DNA of 64,000 bases from Planctomycetota bacterium (GTDB lineage Bacteria; Planctomycetota; Phycisphaerae; Phycisphaerales; SM1A02). The stretch lies in contig JACZRS010000002.1 of NCBI GenBank assembly GCA_022574595.1, positions 248,001 through 312,000 of the forward strand. Reading direction: 5' to 3'. Position 1 is the stretch's first letter. Every line of letters starts with the position of its first letter. This document shows positions 16,220 to 25,091 of this stretch, piece after piece. The notes beneath the pieces are model-generated. The model had not been told where the DNA came from, did no database searches, and was given only the letters and a program-made list of their open reading frames with translations. The position numbers and the translations under genes were made by a program.

Positions 16220-17161
16220 ATGAAACGCAAGCATGGTTTTACTCTCGTAGAATTGCTGGTTGTCATGGCCATCATCTCACTGCTAATCGGATTGCTACTG
16301 CCCGCATTGGCAAAAGCCCGAGCACAGGCGATGCTGACCAAAGACTCAGCGCAAATCAAAGAAATCCATCAGTCATGGGTTGTCTTTTCACGCGAACTGA
16401 GAGGCGCTCTGCCAACACCTGGACTCATTGATCGCCTGAAAGATCCTATTCTAGACGAAGAAATCCCCGGACGTGGACCTGAGGATTACGAGGCGAACTG
16501 GACCGGTCCACTCTTTTCTGTCTGCATTATGCGACACTATTTCACGCCGCAGCTTGCAATAGCTCCTAGTGAGCCAAGTGGTAATGTTCTGTCAATGGAT
16601 AACTATAACTACGACGCCTATCAGCCGTTGGGAGCGAATATAGATTGTCCAGATGATCCAGCTACGCCCCATAGTGATTCCTATTGGGATTGTAAATTTG
16701 ATGTTACTCTATTCGGAACATGTAACACCTCTTATGCACACATGCCGATTGCCGGCGAACGTAAAAAGCGTCACTGGAGAGACACCTTGGATTCAACCAT
16801 GGGTATGCTCGGTACTCGCGGTGTCAAAGATGGTGACTACTTAGCTGAGGCACAATACTACCGTTCAATAACCCTAGAGTTCCATGGCGGACACAAGGAA
16901 TGGGTGGGTCTCGTGGCTTTCAATGACAACCACGTAGAACGTCTCGATACATTCCTTCCTCAGCACCTTAACTATCATACCGTTGCTGCTGATGGTACAT
17001 CAACGCCTCATGCTGACAACATCTTTAACGATGACACCGGCGATGGTATGGGCGGATCTGGCCCCAATGACGAAGGCGGCTTTGATATTTGGTTGGTGAT
17101 TTACAAAGAAATCAATGATGATCCCGTTAATCCAGAAATCTCTCTCATTCAATGGGACTAA
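16220..17161 (+). CDS. Type II secretion/type IV pilin-like pseudopilin (2)
   Basis: A 313-residue paralogue of the preceding gene. It starts MKRKHGFTLVELLVVMAII with the same prepilin cleavage site and Glu5, and shares the segments GPEDYEANWTG, DNYNYDAYQP, SYAHMPIAGERKKRHWRD and FNDNHVERLDTF. The start at 16220 is chosen because it gives the leader peptide and has GGAG 9-12 nt upstream; the longer frame from 16133 adds a stretch without homology. An imperfect hairpin (16122-16151) lies in the gap after pilin 1. A terminator follows, so the pair forms one transcription unit. Confidence 0.85.
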   Translation: MKRKHGFTLVELLVVMAIISLLIGLLLPALAKARAQAMLTKDSAQIKEIHQSWVVFSRELRGALPTPGLIDRLKDPILDEEIPGRGPEDYEANWTGPLFSVCIMRHYFTPQLAIAPSEPSGNVLSMDNYNYDAYQPLGANIDCPDDPATPHSDSYWDCKFDVTLFGTCNTSYAHMPIAGERKKRHWRDTLDSTMGMLGTRGVKDGDYLAEAQYYRSITLEFHGGHKEWVGLVAFNDNHVERLDTFLPQHLNYHTVAADGTSTPHADNIFNDDTGDGMGGSGPNDEGGFDIWLVIYKEINDDPVNPEISLIQWD

Positions 17162-17241
17162 TCTCCTAGCCAGAATCGGCATTTGTCAGCTTCGCTCAAC
17201 TTGGAATTCTGCGTAGCCAGCAAAGCCAAACAAGTTTTTCG

Positions 17242-17277
17242 CATGGCCGATCCGCCGGGGATCGGCCATGTTCTTTT
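17242..17277 (+). terminator. Intrinsic terminator of the pseudopilin pair
   Basis: Perfect 12-bp stem CATGGCCGATCC / GGATCGGCCATG with loop GCCGG and a TTCTTTT tail, 80 bp after the second pilin. Confidence 0.85.
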
Positions 17278-17373
17278 GCACATGTGTGGCATAATCCCTT
17301 AATTTCAGTCAATTTCGTATCTAATCAGCGCAGTTCCGCCAGAGTTGCGTTTTGAATTCTATACTTATGCACA

Positions 17374-19179
17374 ATGTTCTTTCACACTGATTCAACCCTT
17401 CAGAGAAAACCACTTAGTGCAGCCACTAGAATTCCATTGATTTTGGCGGTGCTAGTGCTGTTGCTAGGGCAATTCCTGGATGCTGCAATCGCTTTCCAAG
17501 ACAAGGATTCAGCCGGTAGCCCAACAGCCGCAACTGCACGTGCAATCCCAGCTTCAAGGCAGGCTAATACAGTTGCGGTACTTACTATCCGAGAAGATAT
17601 AGACCGCATCACTTTGCGCTCGCTTGAAAGAAGAGTGCGCCAAGCCAACCGTGATGGTGCAAACGCGATCGTGCTGGAAATTGATACTAACGGTGGCGAT
17701 GCGTTTGTGACGCTTGATATCTGCAACCTTATCAAGACCGAAGCGCCTGTAAACAGTGTCGCATGGATCAACACAAAGGCTTACTCTGCTGGAACAATCA
17801 TAGCACTTGCTTGTAGAGAAATTGTAGTTGCACCAAAGTCAAAGTTTGGCGATGCCGCTCCCATCAAGGCACTCCCGGGTGTTGGGCTTATGCCTCTGCC
17901 TCCCGCTGAGCGTGCAAAGATCGAGTCCCCAATACTTAGCGAGGTTGTCGATTCTGCCAGGCAAAATCATTATGATGAAAACCTGGTTCAAGCATTTATT
18001 TCAGTTGGTGTTGAATTATGGATGATTGAAAACCTTAGTACGGGTGAACAATCATTTGTAAGTAAAGATGAATACAAATTAGTTATTGGCGAAGATCCTC
18101 CCAATCAAAAGATAAGCATTACTCCGCCGAAAACCGGTGACTCCGTTACAATTCGCCCAGTATTGCCGTGGTTTGATATATCGCATGATGGAGTTGTTGG
18201 CTCAGAAGAACAAGCTCCGAGCCCAGAGCAGATTAAACAAGAAATAGAGCTGGCGCAGGATCTTCCATCTTCGCGCATTGCTTTCACAGAAGCGGATCGC
18301 GGTAAATGGAAATTAGTGGGTCAAGTTATTGCCAATGACCGTTTGCTAATTGTTAATCAAAATGAGGCGATTCATTACGGCTTAGCTCAAACTGTTATTG
18401 CAAATGAAGAGGAGCTGAAAGCTTACTTTGGAGCAACTAAGATTATTCGTTACGATCGCTCTTGGTCGGAATCGTTAGTTAGATTTTTGACAAACCCAAT
18501 TGTAATGGGTGTGCTAATTGTCATAATGATTGTTTGTGGGCTAATCGAATTGGCAGCCCCGGGGTTAAGTGTCTTTGGCGCAACAGCAGCGATTGCATTC
18601 CTAATTCTAGTAGGAGCACCATCACTTGCGGACATGGCCCAGTGGTGGGAGATATTGCTTATGCTCATAGGCTTTGTACTAGTTGTCGCTGAAATCTTCG
18701 TAATTCCAGGCTTAGGCATAGCGGGTATTGCGGGAGTCATTTGTCTGTTAATAGGTCTAGTTGGAATGTTTGTTACTGGAAATGTTACCGCTCCAACGCA
18801 ACAATCAGAATTGATCGTAGGCGCTGTTGCTACTTTAACTTCATTCTTGGCTGCAGGAGTAATACTCTGGCTTGTTGCAAAACAAGTAGAATCGATTCCG
18901 GTACTAAATCGTCTTGTCCTTAAATCTGAGGTCGGTGATTCACAAGCTGGAGCTACCGCACAAGTGGGATTACTTGAAGCAATGGGCCCGAGGCACCGGG
19001 CACTTGAACCAAATGATACGGGTGTAGCTGCAACGGACTTAAGGCCGGCAGGCAGAGCAATGTTTGATGGCCGACCCGTTGATGTAAAATCTGTAGGATC
19101 TTATATAGAACGTGGCAAACCCGTTCGTGTTGTTACAGTGGACCGATTCGTTATAGAAGTCGAGGAAATCGAAACATGA
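17374..19179 (+). CDS. NfeD-family membrane-bound ClpP-class serine protease (NfeD1b/PH1510-type)
   Basis: A 601-residue protein with an N-terminal signal or anchor. Then comes a ClpP/crotonase-fold protease domain (residues ~65-230): LEIDTNGGDAFVTLDIC (oxyanion-hole GG) and NTKAYSAGTIIALA, where Ser138 is the expected nucleophile, followed by APKSKFGDAAPI. In archaeal PH1510-N the dyad is Ser-Lys and cleaves the C-terminal tail of a stomatin partner. Residues ~370-490 hold 4-5 membrane segments (NfeD region), and the last ~90 residues form the NfeD OB-fold with PAGRAMFDGRPVDVKSVG. Its stop overlaps the next gene by 4 bp (ATGA). The stomatin-like partner here is FloA two genes on. Confidence 0.88.
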   Translation: MFFHTDSTLQRKPLSAATRIPLILAVLVLLLGQFLDAAIAFQDKDSAGSPTAATARAIPASRQANTVAVLTIREDIDRITLRSLERRVRQANRDGANAIVLEIDTNGGDAFVTLDICNLIKTEAPVNSVAWINTKAYSAGTIIALACREIVVAPKSKFGDAAPIKALPGVGLMPLPPAERAKIESPILSEVVDSARQNHYDENLVQAFISVGVELWMIENLSTGEQSFVSKDEYKLVIGEDPPNQKISITPPKTGDSVTIRPVLPWFDISHDGVVGSEEQAPSPEQIKQEIELAQDLPSSRIAFTEADRGKWKLVGQVIANDRLLIVNQNEAIHYGLAQTVIANEEELKAYFGATKIIRYDRSWSESLVRFLTNPIVMGVLIVIMIVCGLIELAAPGLSVFGATAAIAFLILVGAPSLADMAQWWEILLMLIGFVLVVAEIFVIPGLGIAGIAGVICLLIGLVGMFVTGNVTAPTQQSELIVGAVATLTSFLAAGVILWLVAKQVESIPVLNRLVLKSEVGDSQAGATAQVGLLEAMGPRHRALEPNDTGVAATDLRPAGRAMFDGRPVDVKSVGSYIERGKPVRVVTVDRFVIEVEEIET

Positions 19180-19745
19180 GTGTGTTGTTAGCCCAAGCTG
19201 CGGATGCTTCAAACAACGAAGCTTATTTATGGTGGGGCATAGCGCTTACTGTTGTTGCTTTAGTTCTTTTCCTTGTCGAGTTTGCAATTCCATCTGGCGG
19301 GCTAATAGCTCTACTTAGCGGAACAGCAGCTATTGGTTCAATAGCTGCTTTTTTTATGTATAGTAACGCAGCTGGAGCAACAGCGCTTGGCATTTATGTG
19401 GTTGGTACTCCGATTTTATTGGTCTTCGTTTTTAAGCTTTGGCTCAATTCACCACTGTCTAATCGCATGGTGCTGGGTGGGAACAAAGATCTCACAGAAC
19501 CCGGTGAAGAAAGCTATCACGAATCCGTAAAAGTTCGGGCAGAGCGACTTTCGCAATCACAAGGCCTGATTGGCGCTAAAGGAAAGACTATTACATCGCT
19601 TAGACCTGTTGGAGTTGTGAAAATCGATGGGCAGCGTATTGATGCCATGGCAGAAAGTGGTGTCATCGAGTCTAATATTGAGGTGGTCGTTACAGAGATA
19701 TATGACAATCAGGTTAAGGTAAAGCCTTCTGATGAAATAAAATAA
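19176..19745 (+). CDS. Short NfeD-like membrane protein
   Basis: A 189-residue protein with three hydrophobic segments (about residues 20-95) and a C-terminal OB-fold-like domain. That domain contains GLIGAKGKTITSLRPVGVVKIDGQRIDAMAESG, the NfeD C-terminal signature. It lacks a protease domain. It overlaps the protease gene by 4 bp and lies 109 bp before floA, so it is part of the same unit. In the family these proteins pair with flotillins or stomatins in membrane microdomains. Confidence 0.88.
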   Translation: MSVLLAQAADASNNEAYLWWGIALTVVALVLFLVEFAIPSGGLIALLSGTAAIGSIAAFFMYSNAAGATALGIYVVGTPILLVFVFKLWLNSPLSNRMVLGGNKDLTEPGEESYHESVKVRAERLSQSQGLIGAKGKTITSLRPVGVVKIDGQRIDAMAESGVIESNIEVVVTEIYDNQVKVKPSDEIK

Positions 19746-19854
19746 TCTGTATAATAAAAGCAATATCGCTCAGCATTTGATAGAATAGAGAAATAGGCGA
19801 TAGATACCGCCTGCATTACTTGTGTGAAATACACGCACTTTCAGGTAAAAAACC

Positions 19855-20892
19855 ATGAATTCACTAACATCACAATTAACACTCGCAGCAGTTAGCCCTT
19901 GGCTGATAGTTCTGGCTATAGCCATCATTCCTGTTCTTTTCATTTTGTACTTCATATTCCAGGTCGCAGGTTTGTGGGTACAAGCATTTGTATCAGGAGC
20001 TCGTGTTCGATTGATCGATCTGATCATGATGAAATTGCGTAAAGTCAATCCACGCGAAATCGTTTACAACCGAATCAGTGCCAAAAAAGCCGGTATTGAT
20101 CTGCCAACGGATTTTCTTGAAGCCCATTACCTTGCAGGCGGTCGAGTCACGACGGTTGTTAGATCAATGATCGCAGCGGATAAAGCCAACATAGAGCTGC
20201 CTTGGGAAAGGGCAACGGCAATTGATCTGGCAGGCAGAGATATTCTCGAAGCAGTTAAAACATCGGTTGATCCCAAGGTTATTGACGTTCCTCATCCAGG
20301 TGGAGGTAAAACTACCATTGATGCTGTGGCTAAAGACGGCATCCAACTTAAAGCCAAAGCGCGAGTTACTGTGCGAACAAATATCGCGCGCTTAGTCGGA
20401 GGAGCAACTGAAGAAACCATCGTCGCTCGAGTTGGTGAAGGAATTGTTTCAGCGATCGGCTCAGCTGCATCGCATAAGGCTGTGCTGGAAAATCCAGATG
20501 CGATCTCAAAAGCTGTGCTCGCAAAAGGTCTCGATGCCGGCACAGCTTACGAAATTCTCTCAATTGATATCGCTGATGTAGATGTCGGAGCGAATATCGG
20601 AGCAGCACTACAAGCAGACCAAGCGGAAGCTGATAAGAAAAGATTCCAGGCGGAAGCGGAGCAACGTCGAGCCATGGCTATTGCCCAAGAAGCGGAATTT
20701 GTAGCCGAGATGCAAAAGAATCGCGCGCTGGTTATTCTCGCAGAAGCCGAAGTTCCCAAGGCCATGGCCGAAGCCTTCCGCAAAGGCAATATGGGGATCA
20801 TGGACTATTACCGAATGAAAAACGTCATGGCCGACACTGCAATGCGTGGCTCAATAGCAGGCGATCAAAAGCAGCCCGAGCCACCAAGCTAA
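19855..20892 (+). CDS. floA: Flotillin-like protein FloA
   Basis: A 345-residue SPFH-domain protein. An N-terminal hydrophobic hairpin (residues ~15-50) is followed by the FloA-specific segment [34 protein letters not shown]. Then come the SPFH core ([41 protein letters not shown]) and a long Ala/Glu-rich coiled coil with [25 protein letters not shown]. Flotillins scaffold cholesterol-like-lipid or isoprenoid-rich membrane domains at the inner face of the membrane. A TATAAT box at 19750-19755 may give floA its own promoter within the unit. Two membrane-glycan genes follow at 7-bp gaps. Confidence 0.95.
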   Translation: MNSLTSQLTLAAVSPWLIVLAIAIIPVLFILYFIFQVAGLWVQAFVSGARVRLIDLIMMKLRKVNPREIVYNRISAKKAGIDLPTDFLEAHYLAGGRVTTVVRSMIAADKANIELPWERATAIDLAGRDILEAVKTSVDPKVIDVPHPGGGKTTIDAVAKDGIQLKAKARVTVRTNIARLVGGATEETIVARVGEGIVSAIGSAASHKAVLENPDAISKAVLAKGLDAGTAYEILSIDIADVDVGANIGAALQADQAEADKKRFQAEAEQRRAMAIAQEAEFVAEMQKNRALVILAEAEVPKAMAEAFRKGNMGIMDYYRMKNVMADTAMRGSIAGDQKQPEPPS

Positions 20893-20899
20893 ACCATAG

Positions 20900-21676
20900 G
20901 TGCCTATCCTTTTTGTTGTCATTCCGGTTTACAACGAAGTCGCCACAGCTAAGCAGTGTGTGAAGTTAGTAGTTGATGCTCCTCTAGTTGATGGTTGGTC
21001 CAAGACTCTTGTCATAGTTGACGATCATTCCGACGATGAAGCCGCGGCGTTACTCAAAACGTTGACAGACGAGTTAGCTAATGATGGTGTTAACATTACG
21101 CTGCATTGCCACGATGTTAATCGCGGCAAAGGCGCAGCATTAAATACCGGCTTTGACTTTGTATTGCAATCACAGCCACACGATGATGATTTGGTAATCA
21201 TTCAAGATGCGGATTTGGAATATGACCCTGATGATTACCCCGCGCTTATGAAGCCGATTATTGAGGGACGGGCCCAAGCGGTTGTTGGTTCGCGTTGGGG
21301 AACTCACAATCAATTGCAAAGCCTCGGCAGAAAACTGCACCGCCAAGGTAATGGATTTGTTTCTTCATTTAGCAATCTAATGACAGGCTATCGACTTACA
21401 GATATGGAATGTTGCTACAAGGTTTTTTCGATTAAAGTGCTGCGAAAATTGAGGCCGATGCTTACGGAAAATAGATTCGGCATTGAGCCTCAGATGATTG
21501 CATCGTTATCAAAGCTTAAAGTGAAAATTGAGCAAGTGCCTGTCAGTTACAATCCCCGATCAGTTGCAGCGGGTAAGAAAATTGGTTGGGTGGATGGCAT
21601 ACGTGCGTTCTACGTTGTCTTGCGTGAGCGTTTTCGGCCGATGAAGAAGCTGCGGACAGATCCCAACAACCATTGA
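20900..21676 (+). CDS. Family 2 glycosyltransferase, dolichyl/polyprenyl-phosphate sugar synthase type
   Basis: A 258-residue GT-A enzyme. It opens with a GTG start and PILFVVIPVYNEVATAKQC. It then shows VDDHSDDEAAALL, HDVNRGKGAALNTGFD, and the metal-binding region IIQDADLEYDPDDYPALM, all typical of DPM1/GtrB-like enzymes that put a sugar on polyprenyl phosphate. There is no membrane segment at the C-terminus, as in soluble DPM1 types. It sits 7 bp after floA and 7 bp before a flippase-like membrane protein, which suggests that its lipid-linked product is handled at the membrane by its neighbour (inference). Confidence 0.88.
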   Translation: MPILFVVIPVYNEVATAKQCVKLVVDAPLVDGWSKTLVIVDDHSDDEAAALLKTLTDELANDGVNITLHCHDVNRGKGAALNTGFDFVLQSQPHDDDLVIIQDADLEYDPDDYPALMKPIIEGRAQAVVGSRWGTHNQLQSLGRKLHRQGNGFVSSFSNLMTGYRLTDMECCYKVFSIKVLRKLRPMLTENRFGIEPQMIASLSKLKVKIEQVPVSYNPRSVAAGKKIGWVDGIRAFYVVLRERFRPMKKLRTDPNNH

Positions 21677-21683
21677 GCGAATT

Positions 21684-22649
21684 GTGACCGAACAAACAAC
21701 CAACGAAACGCGATTACTTTCCCCCAAGAAAGTGATTTTGCAGCTTATTGGCTTTGCAATTGGAGCAGCTCTGCTTATTTGGTGCATCAAATTAGCCATA
21801 TCTGGCGGGGATTGGTCAAAGTTGGCCGATGCAGATCCACTATTGATCGCAGCCCTTCTAGGTTGCACCTGCGTTAGCCTGTTTATAAACGGCACAACAT
21901 TTTGGATTACCGCACAACCAATCAAACAAATGAATCTTTGGGATCTGCAGCGACTGAACCTGGCTTGTAATTTGCTTAACTACGCACCCATTAGAGCTGG
22001 AGCGATCGCACGAGTTTTATATCACATGCGTTTGGATAAATTGAGTTTGCTTCAAGTTGGCGCATGGTTCGCTGCAATCGCTTACATCATGGCTATAGGC
22101 GTGGGTGCTTGTTTGGCTGCGACATTAATTAGAGTAAATCTCGATTGGGTTTGGGCTGTTATCGTTATAGGATTACTAATCCTTGGCGGCTTACTAACAA
22201 GAGTTATTATTTCACACCGCCTGTTCGCAAAGTATGGCCAAGGTGTTGATCGTATATTATTGAATCATAAAGCCTATTGGATAGCGACAGTACTTCGCTT
22301 AATTGATCTCGGCGCATTTGTTGGACGAATGGCAGCGGCGGTGGCAATCCTTGATCTAACTGAACAATTGCAACCCCATCATCTAGTAATCCTGGCAATT
22401 GTTGCATTTGCAGCAAGACTCATTCCGCTGGGCAGAGTTGGATTTGCGGAATTTGCAGTTACAGCGTTGGCAGCCCGACTAGCGACTTTGGGAATGCAAG
22501 GAGCAACCATAGATGCGGTAATAAATGAGTCCGGCCCGTGGGCGCAGCTGGCATTAGTCGAATCCGCAGGTGAAGCCTTGATACTTATCCCAACCGGAGC
22601 AATAGCTCTTATTTGGCTGCGAAAGAGGTGGATAACTAAAAGCAAGTAA
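21684..22649 (+). CDS. Flippase-like integral membrane protein (lysylphosphatidylglycerol synthase TM-region family)
   Basis: A 321-residue protein with about eight hydrophobic segments and the order typical of the LPG_synthase_TM/UPF0104 family. It has a first helix ending CIKLAISGGDWSKL, the segment NLLNYAPIRAGAIARVLYHM, and late AARLIPLGRVGFAEFAVTALAARL. Family members without the MprF catalytic domain are thought to move lipids or lipid-linked sugars. The start is GTG at 21684. The close spacing to the glycosyltransferase suggests joint action on a lipid carrier; the substrate is unknown. Confidence 0.75.
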   Translation: MTEQTTNETRLLSPKKVILQLIGFAIGAALLIWCIKLAISGGDWSKLADADPLLIAALLGCTCVSLFINGTTFWITAQPIKQMNLWDLQRLNLACNLLNYAPIRAGAIARVLYHMRLDKLSLLQVGAWFAAIAYIMAIGVGACLAATLIRVNLDWVWAVIVIGLLILGGLLTRVIISHRLFAKYGQGVDRILLNHKAYWIATVLRLIDLGAFVGRMAAAVAILDLTEQLQPHHLVILAIVAFAARLIPLGRVGFAEFAVTALAARLATLGMQGATIDAVINESGPWAQLALVESAGEALILIPTGAIALIWLRKRWITKSK

Positions 22650-22701
22650 AAGCTATGAAAATGTCTGCCACATTTTGTGGTTTATGGGTACGCTATTGAC
22701 C

Positions 22702-23766
22702 ATGAGCAAAATCAATCGAAGAGCGTTCCTCGCAGCATCCGCAGCAGCGGTGCCGATGCTTCCAGTAATTACCTCGAGCGCTAAAGCAACTGTAAAAAGT
22801 AATGCCAAAGGCGGACCCATCGCAATCAGTTCAGGCAACGGCCTGCCAGCTGTTACCAAAGCAGTTGAATTAATGCGCGCTGGTTCACAACCAACTGAAG
22901 CAGTAGTACAAGGCGTGGCAATCGTCGAAAGCAACCCCAACGATATGTCAGTAGGTTACGGCGGTCTGCCAAACGAAAACGGAATCGTACAACTCGATTC
23001 ATCAGTTATGGATGGGCCGACGCACAAAGCCGGTGCGGTCGCTGCGATTGAAAATATTATGAATCCCGCGCAAGTAGCGCTGAAAGTTCTGCGCAGAACC
23101 GATCACGTTCTATTAGTTGGAGATGGAGCCAAACAATTTGCATTAGCGCATGGCTTTAAGGCTGAGGATCTTCTAACAGATAAAGCCCGCAAAGCCTGGC
23201 TTAAATGGAAAGAAAACCTAAATCCCAACGATGATTGGCTTGACCACGATCAACACATCGAAAAAGATCCACGACAAGCCAGAGCTGAGCAATTAGGCAT
23301 CCCCTACCACTACGGGACAATTCACTGCTCAGCCCTTGATGCCAACGGCGATCTCGGTGCATGCACCACAACCAGCGGCCTAAGCTACAAAATACCAGGA
23401 CGGGCTGGTGATTCACCAATCATCGGCGCAGGTATGTATGTGCAAAACGAAGTAGGTTCCGCAGGCGCAACCGGACGCGGAGAATCACTAATGCAATCCT
23501 GTGGCTCATTTCAAATAGTCCAACACATGGCCAACGGCGACGACCCAACCCAAGCCTGCTTAAAAGTCCTAAAATGGATCGCAGACCACACCAAACGCAA
23601 AGTATTACTTAACTCCAAAGGCCAACCAAATTTCGGCGCAACTCTATATGCATTACGAAAGGATGGAGCCTACGGCTGCGCCACAATGCGCGGCGGAGCA
23701 GCTTTCACAGTCCACGATGGAACCAAAGCAAGAAGAGAACGATCAGCGTTCCTATACGAAAAGTGA
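22702..23766 (+). CDS. Exported N4-(beta-N-acetylglucosaminyl)-L-asparaginase (Ntn hydrolase)
   Basis: A 354-residue protein with a twin-arginine-type signal (MSKINRRAFLAASAAA…). Family blocks follow: GPIAISSGNGLPAVTKAVELM, VGYGGLPNENGIVQLDSSVMDG, and the autocleavage site HYGTIHC. Thr206 of that site becomes the N-terminal nucleophile after self-processing. TTTSGLSYKIPGRAGDSPIIGAG and ATGRGES follow. The enzyme class cleaves GlcNAc-Asn linkages of degraded glycopeptides or acts as an isoaspartyl/asparaginase relative. The start at 22702 gives the signal peptide. It is probably the last gene of the flotillin unit, 52 bp after the flippase-like gene, and it converges with the HNH gene. Confidence 0.9.
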   Translation: MSKINRRAFLAASAAAVPMLPVITSSAKATVKSNAKGGPIAISSGNGLPAVTKAVELMRAGSQPTEAVVQGVAIVESNPNDMSVGYGGLPNENGIVQLDSSVMDGPTHKAGAVAAIENIMNPAQVALKVLRRTDHVLLVGDGAKQFALAHGFKAEDLLTDKARKAWLKWKENLNPNDDWLDHDQHIEKDPRQARAEQLGIPYHYGTIHCSALDANGDLGACTTTSGLSYKIPGRAGDSPIIGAGMYVQNEVGSAGATGRGESLMQSCGSFQIVQHMANGDDPTQACLKVLKWIADHTKRKVLLNSKGQPNFGATLYALRKDGAYGCATMRGGAAFTVHDGTKARRERSAFLYEK

Positions 23767-23785
23767 GAAGTCAAGTGCCACGTCT

Positions 23786-24940
23786 CTATATCTGCCCTCG
23801 AGCTTGCGCTGTTGCCACGCTTCGAGCGACCGACATCACTGCCTCTGGTAGACCTTCTCCTGTGAGCTCCCATCCACTTGTGCGAGAGGTAGCAAGAGTG
23901 ATTTTAATCATTTCTGCAGGAACATTTGGATTAGCAGCAGACTGTAGAATTCCCGCAAATTCCCCATCGACAAAACACTCGCGTGTACCTCCTGATGGAA
24001 TTGGTTCACTCGTATTCATTGGCAACAGGCCGACTGAATCTTCCACTATTTCAACTTTTATTGGGTTACTCTCCTCTGAGAGTTGCAGATGATGATCGTA
24101 TTCCCATTTGACTTCTGCCCTGAAGATTCTGACAGGAATCTTCGAGTTGTTTGCGATAGTAACTGCAAGGCGCTCGTGAGGATAACGCGGTGATTTTTCA
24201 GCTCTCACGGCAATAGTTAGATCCTGCCCAGACGTATCTTCGGGTATCCGATCTTCATCACTCAAAAGGTGCTCGGGAAACGGGTGTTGTGCCGCCACTC
24301 TTGCGAACGCCGCGACTTGTTCTGCGGAAATATTCCATCGATTACCGTCACTGTCGAGAACTCCAATTTGAGTGACTTCACTACCGTTGCATTCTAATTC
24401 ACCGAGGAACTCGTGGGAATCTCGCTCTTGTAGAACAACTGGAAGTGAATCATGCACCTTCTCAGCAAGTCGATACGTCACACAACTTCCTTCATTCCAA
24501 CTGTGGTGCCAAGCTATTATTCGTATCGGCCGAATCCCGATGTTCTCTAATCTCACTTGCGCTAATGAGGTTCTCCCAGAGCGTGTCGAACAAGCTGTAA
24601 TCTTCAACTGCTGAGGATTCGCATTACTTGCTCCGTTTGAGTCTTGTGTCTCAAGTTCGCTGATCATTCGATCTCGATAACTCTTCACCTCATTGATTGT
24701 TATCCCTTTCGACACGCTTGATCTCGAGTCGTATTGATCGTGATGAAGCAGGCAAAGATAAGCAAGATTATCGATTGACGAATTGGAGGGATTATTATCG
24801 AGGTGAGCAATCTGTCCTTTAACTTCTTCACGCTTATTTTCCAGATAATAACAGAGACAGCACCGCCGCCTAGATCTTGTCAAGACCTCAGTTTCTGTAC
24901 TCACTGGGGTCGTCTTCCGCTTTTGCTTTGTCTTTGCCAT
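23786..24940 (-). CDS. HNH-nuclease-domain protein with a long unassigned C-terminal half
   Basis: A 384-residue protein. Residues ~20-90 form an HNH/beta-beta-alpha-metal zinc module: C27-x2-C30, H46, N58, C63, and H66-H67, reading GQIAHLDNNPSN…DNLAYLCLLHHDQYDSR. This is a type common in uncharacterised bacterial HNH proteins. Residues ~110-384 contain two predicted beta-rich blocks (around ITACSTRSGRTSLAQVRLENIGIRPIRII and LTIAVRAEKSPRYPHERLAVTIANNSKIPVRIFRAEVKWEYD), which look like two immunoglobulin-like sandwiches. I recognise no family for them. It lies alone on the minus strand, convergent to the asparaginase gene and divergent from cstA, with no visible ribosome binding site. A DNA-cutting role, possibly in defence, is inference. 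Confidence 0.65.
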   Translation of the reverse strand: MAKTKQKRKTTPVSTETEVLTRSRRRCCLCYYLENKREEVKGQIAHLDNNPSNSSIDNLAYLCLLHHDQYDSRSSVSKGITINEVKSYRDRMISELETQDSNGASNANPQQLKITACSTRSGRTSLAQVRLENIGIRPIRIIAWHHSWNEGSCVTYRLAEKVHDSLPVVLQERDSHEFLGELECNGSEVTQIGVLDSDGNRWNISAEQVAAFARVAAQHPFPEHLLSDEDRIPEDTSGQDLTIAVRAEKSPRYPHERLAVTIANNSKIPVRIFRAEVKWEYDHHLQLSEESNPIKVEIVEDSVGLLPMNTSEPIPSGGTRECFVDGEFAGILQSAANPNVPAEMIKITLATSRTSGWELTGEGLPEAVMSVARSVATAQARGQI

Positions 24941-25091
24941 TTGAAGTATATTCCAAGAAAGCGTAGAACAGCATATGATGAAGGTCTACATTCGTTTTAA
25001 TGACTTGTCGATTGCCTGATTTATGCATAATAACAATACTCATGTCCCTTAACAATGGCGGATATCCTCAGGTCCGCGGAGCTTTTTACCT

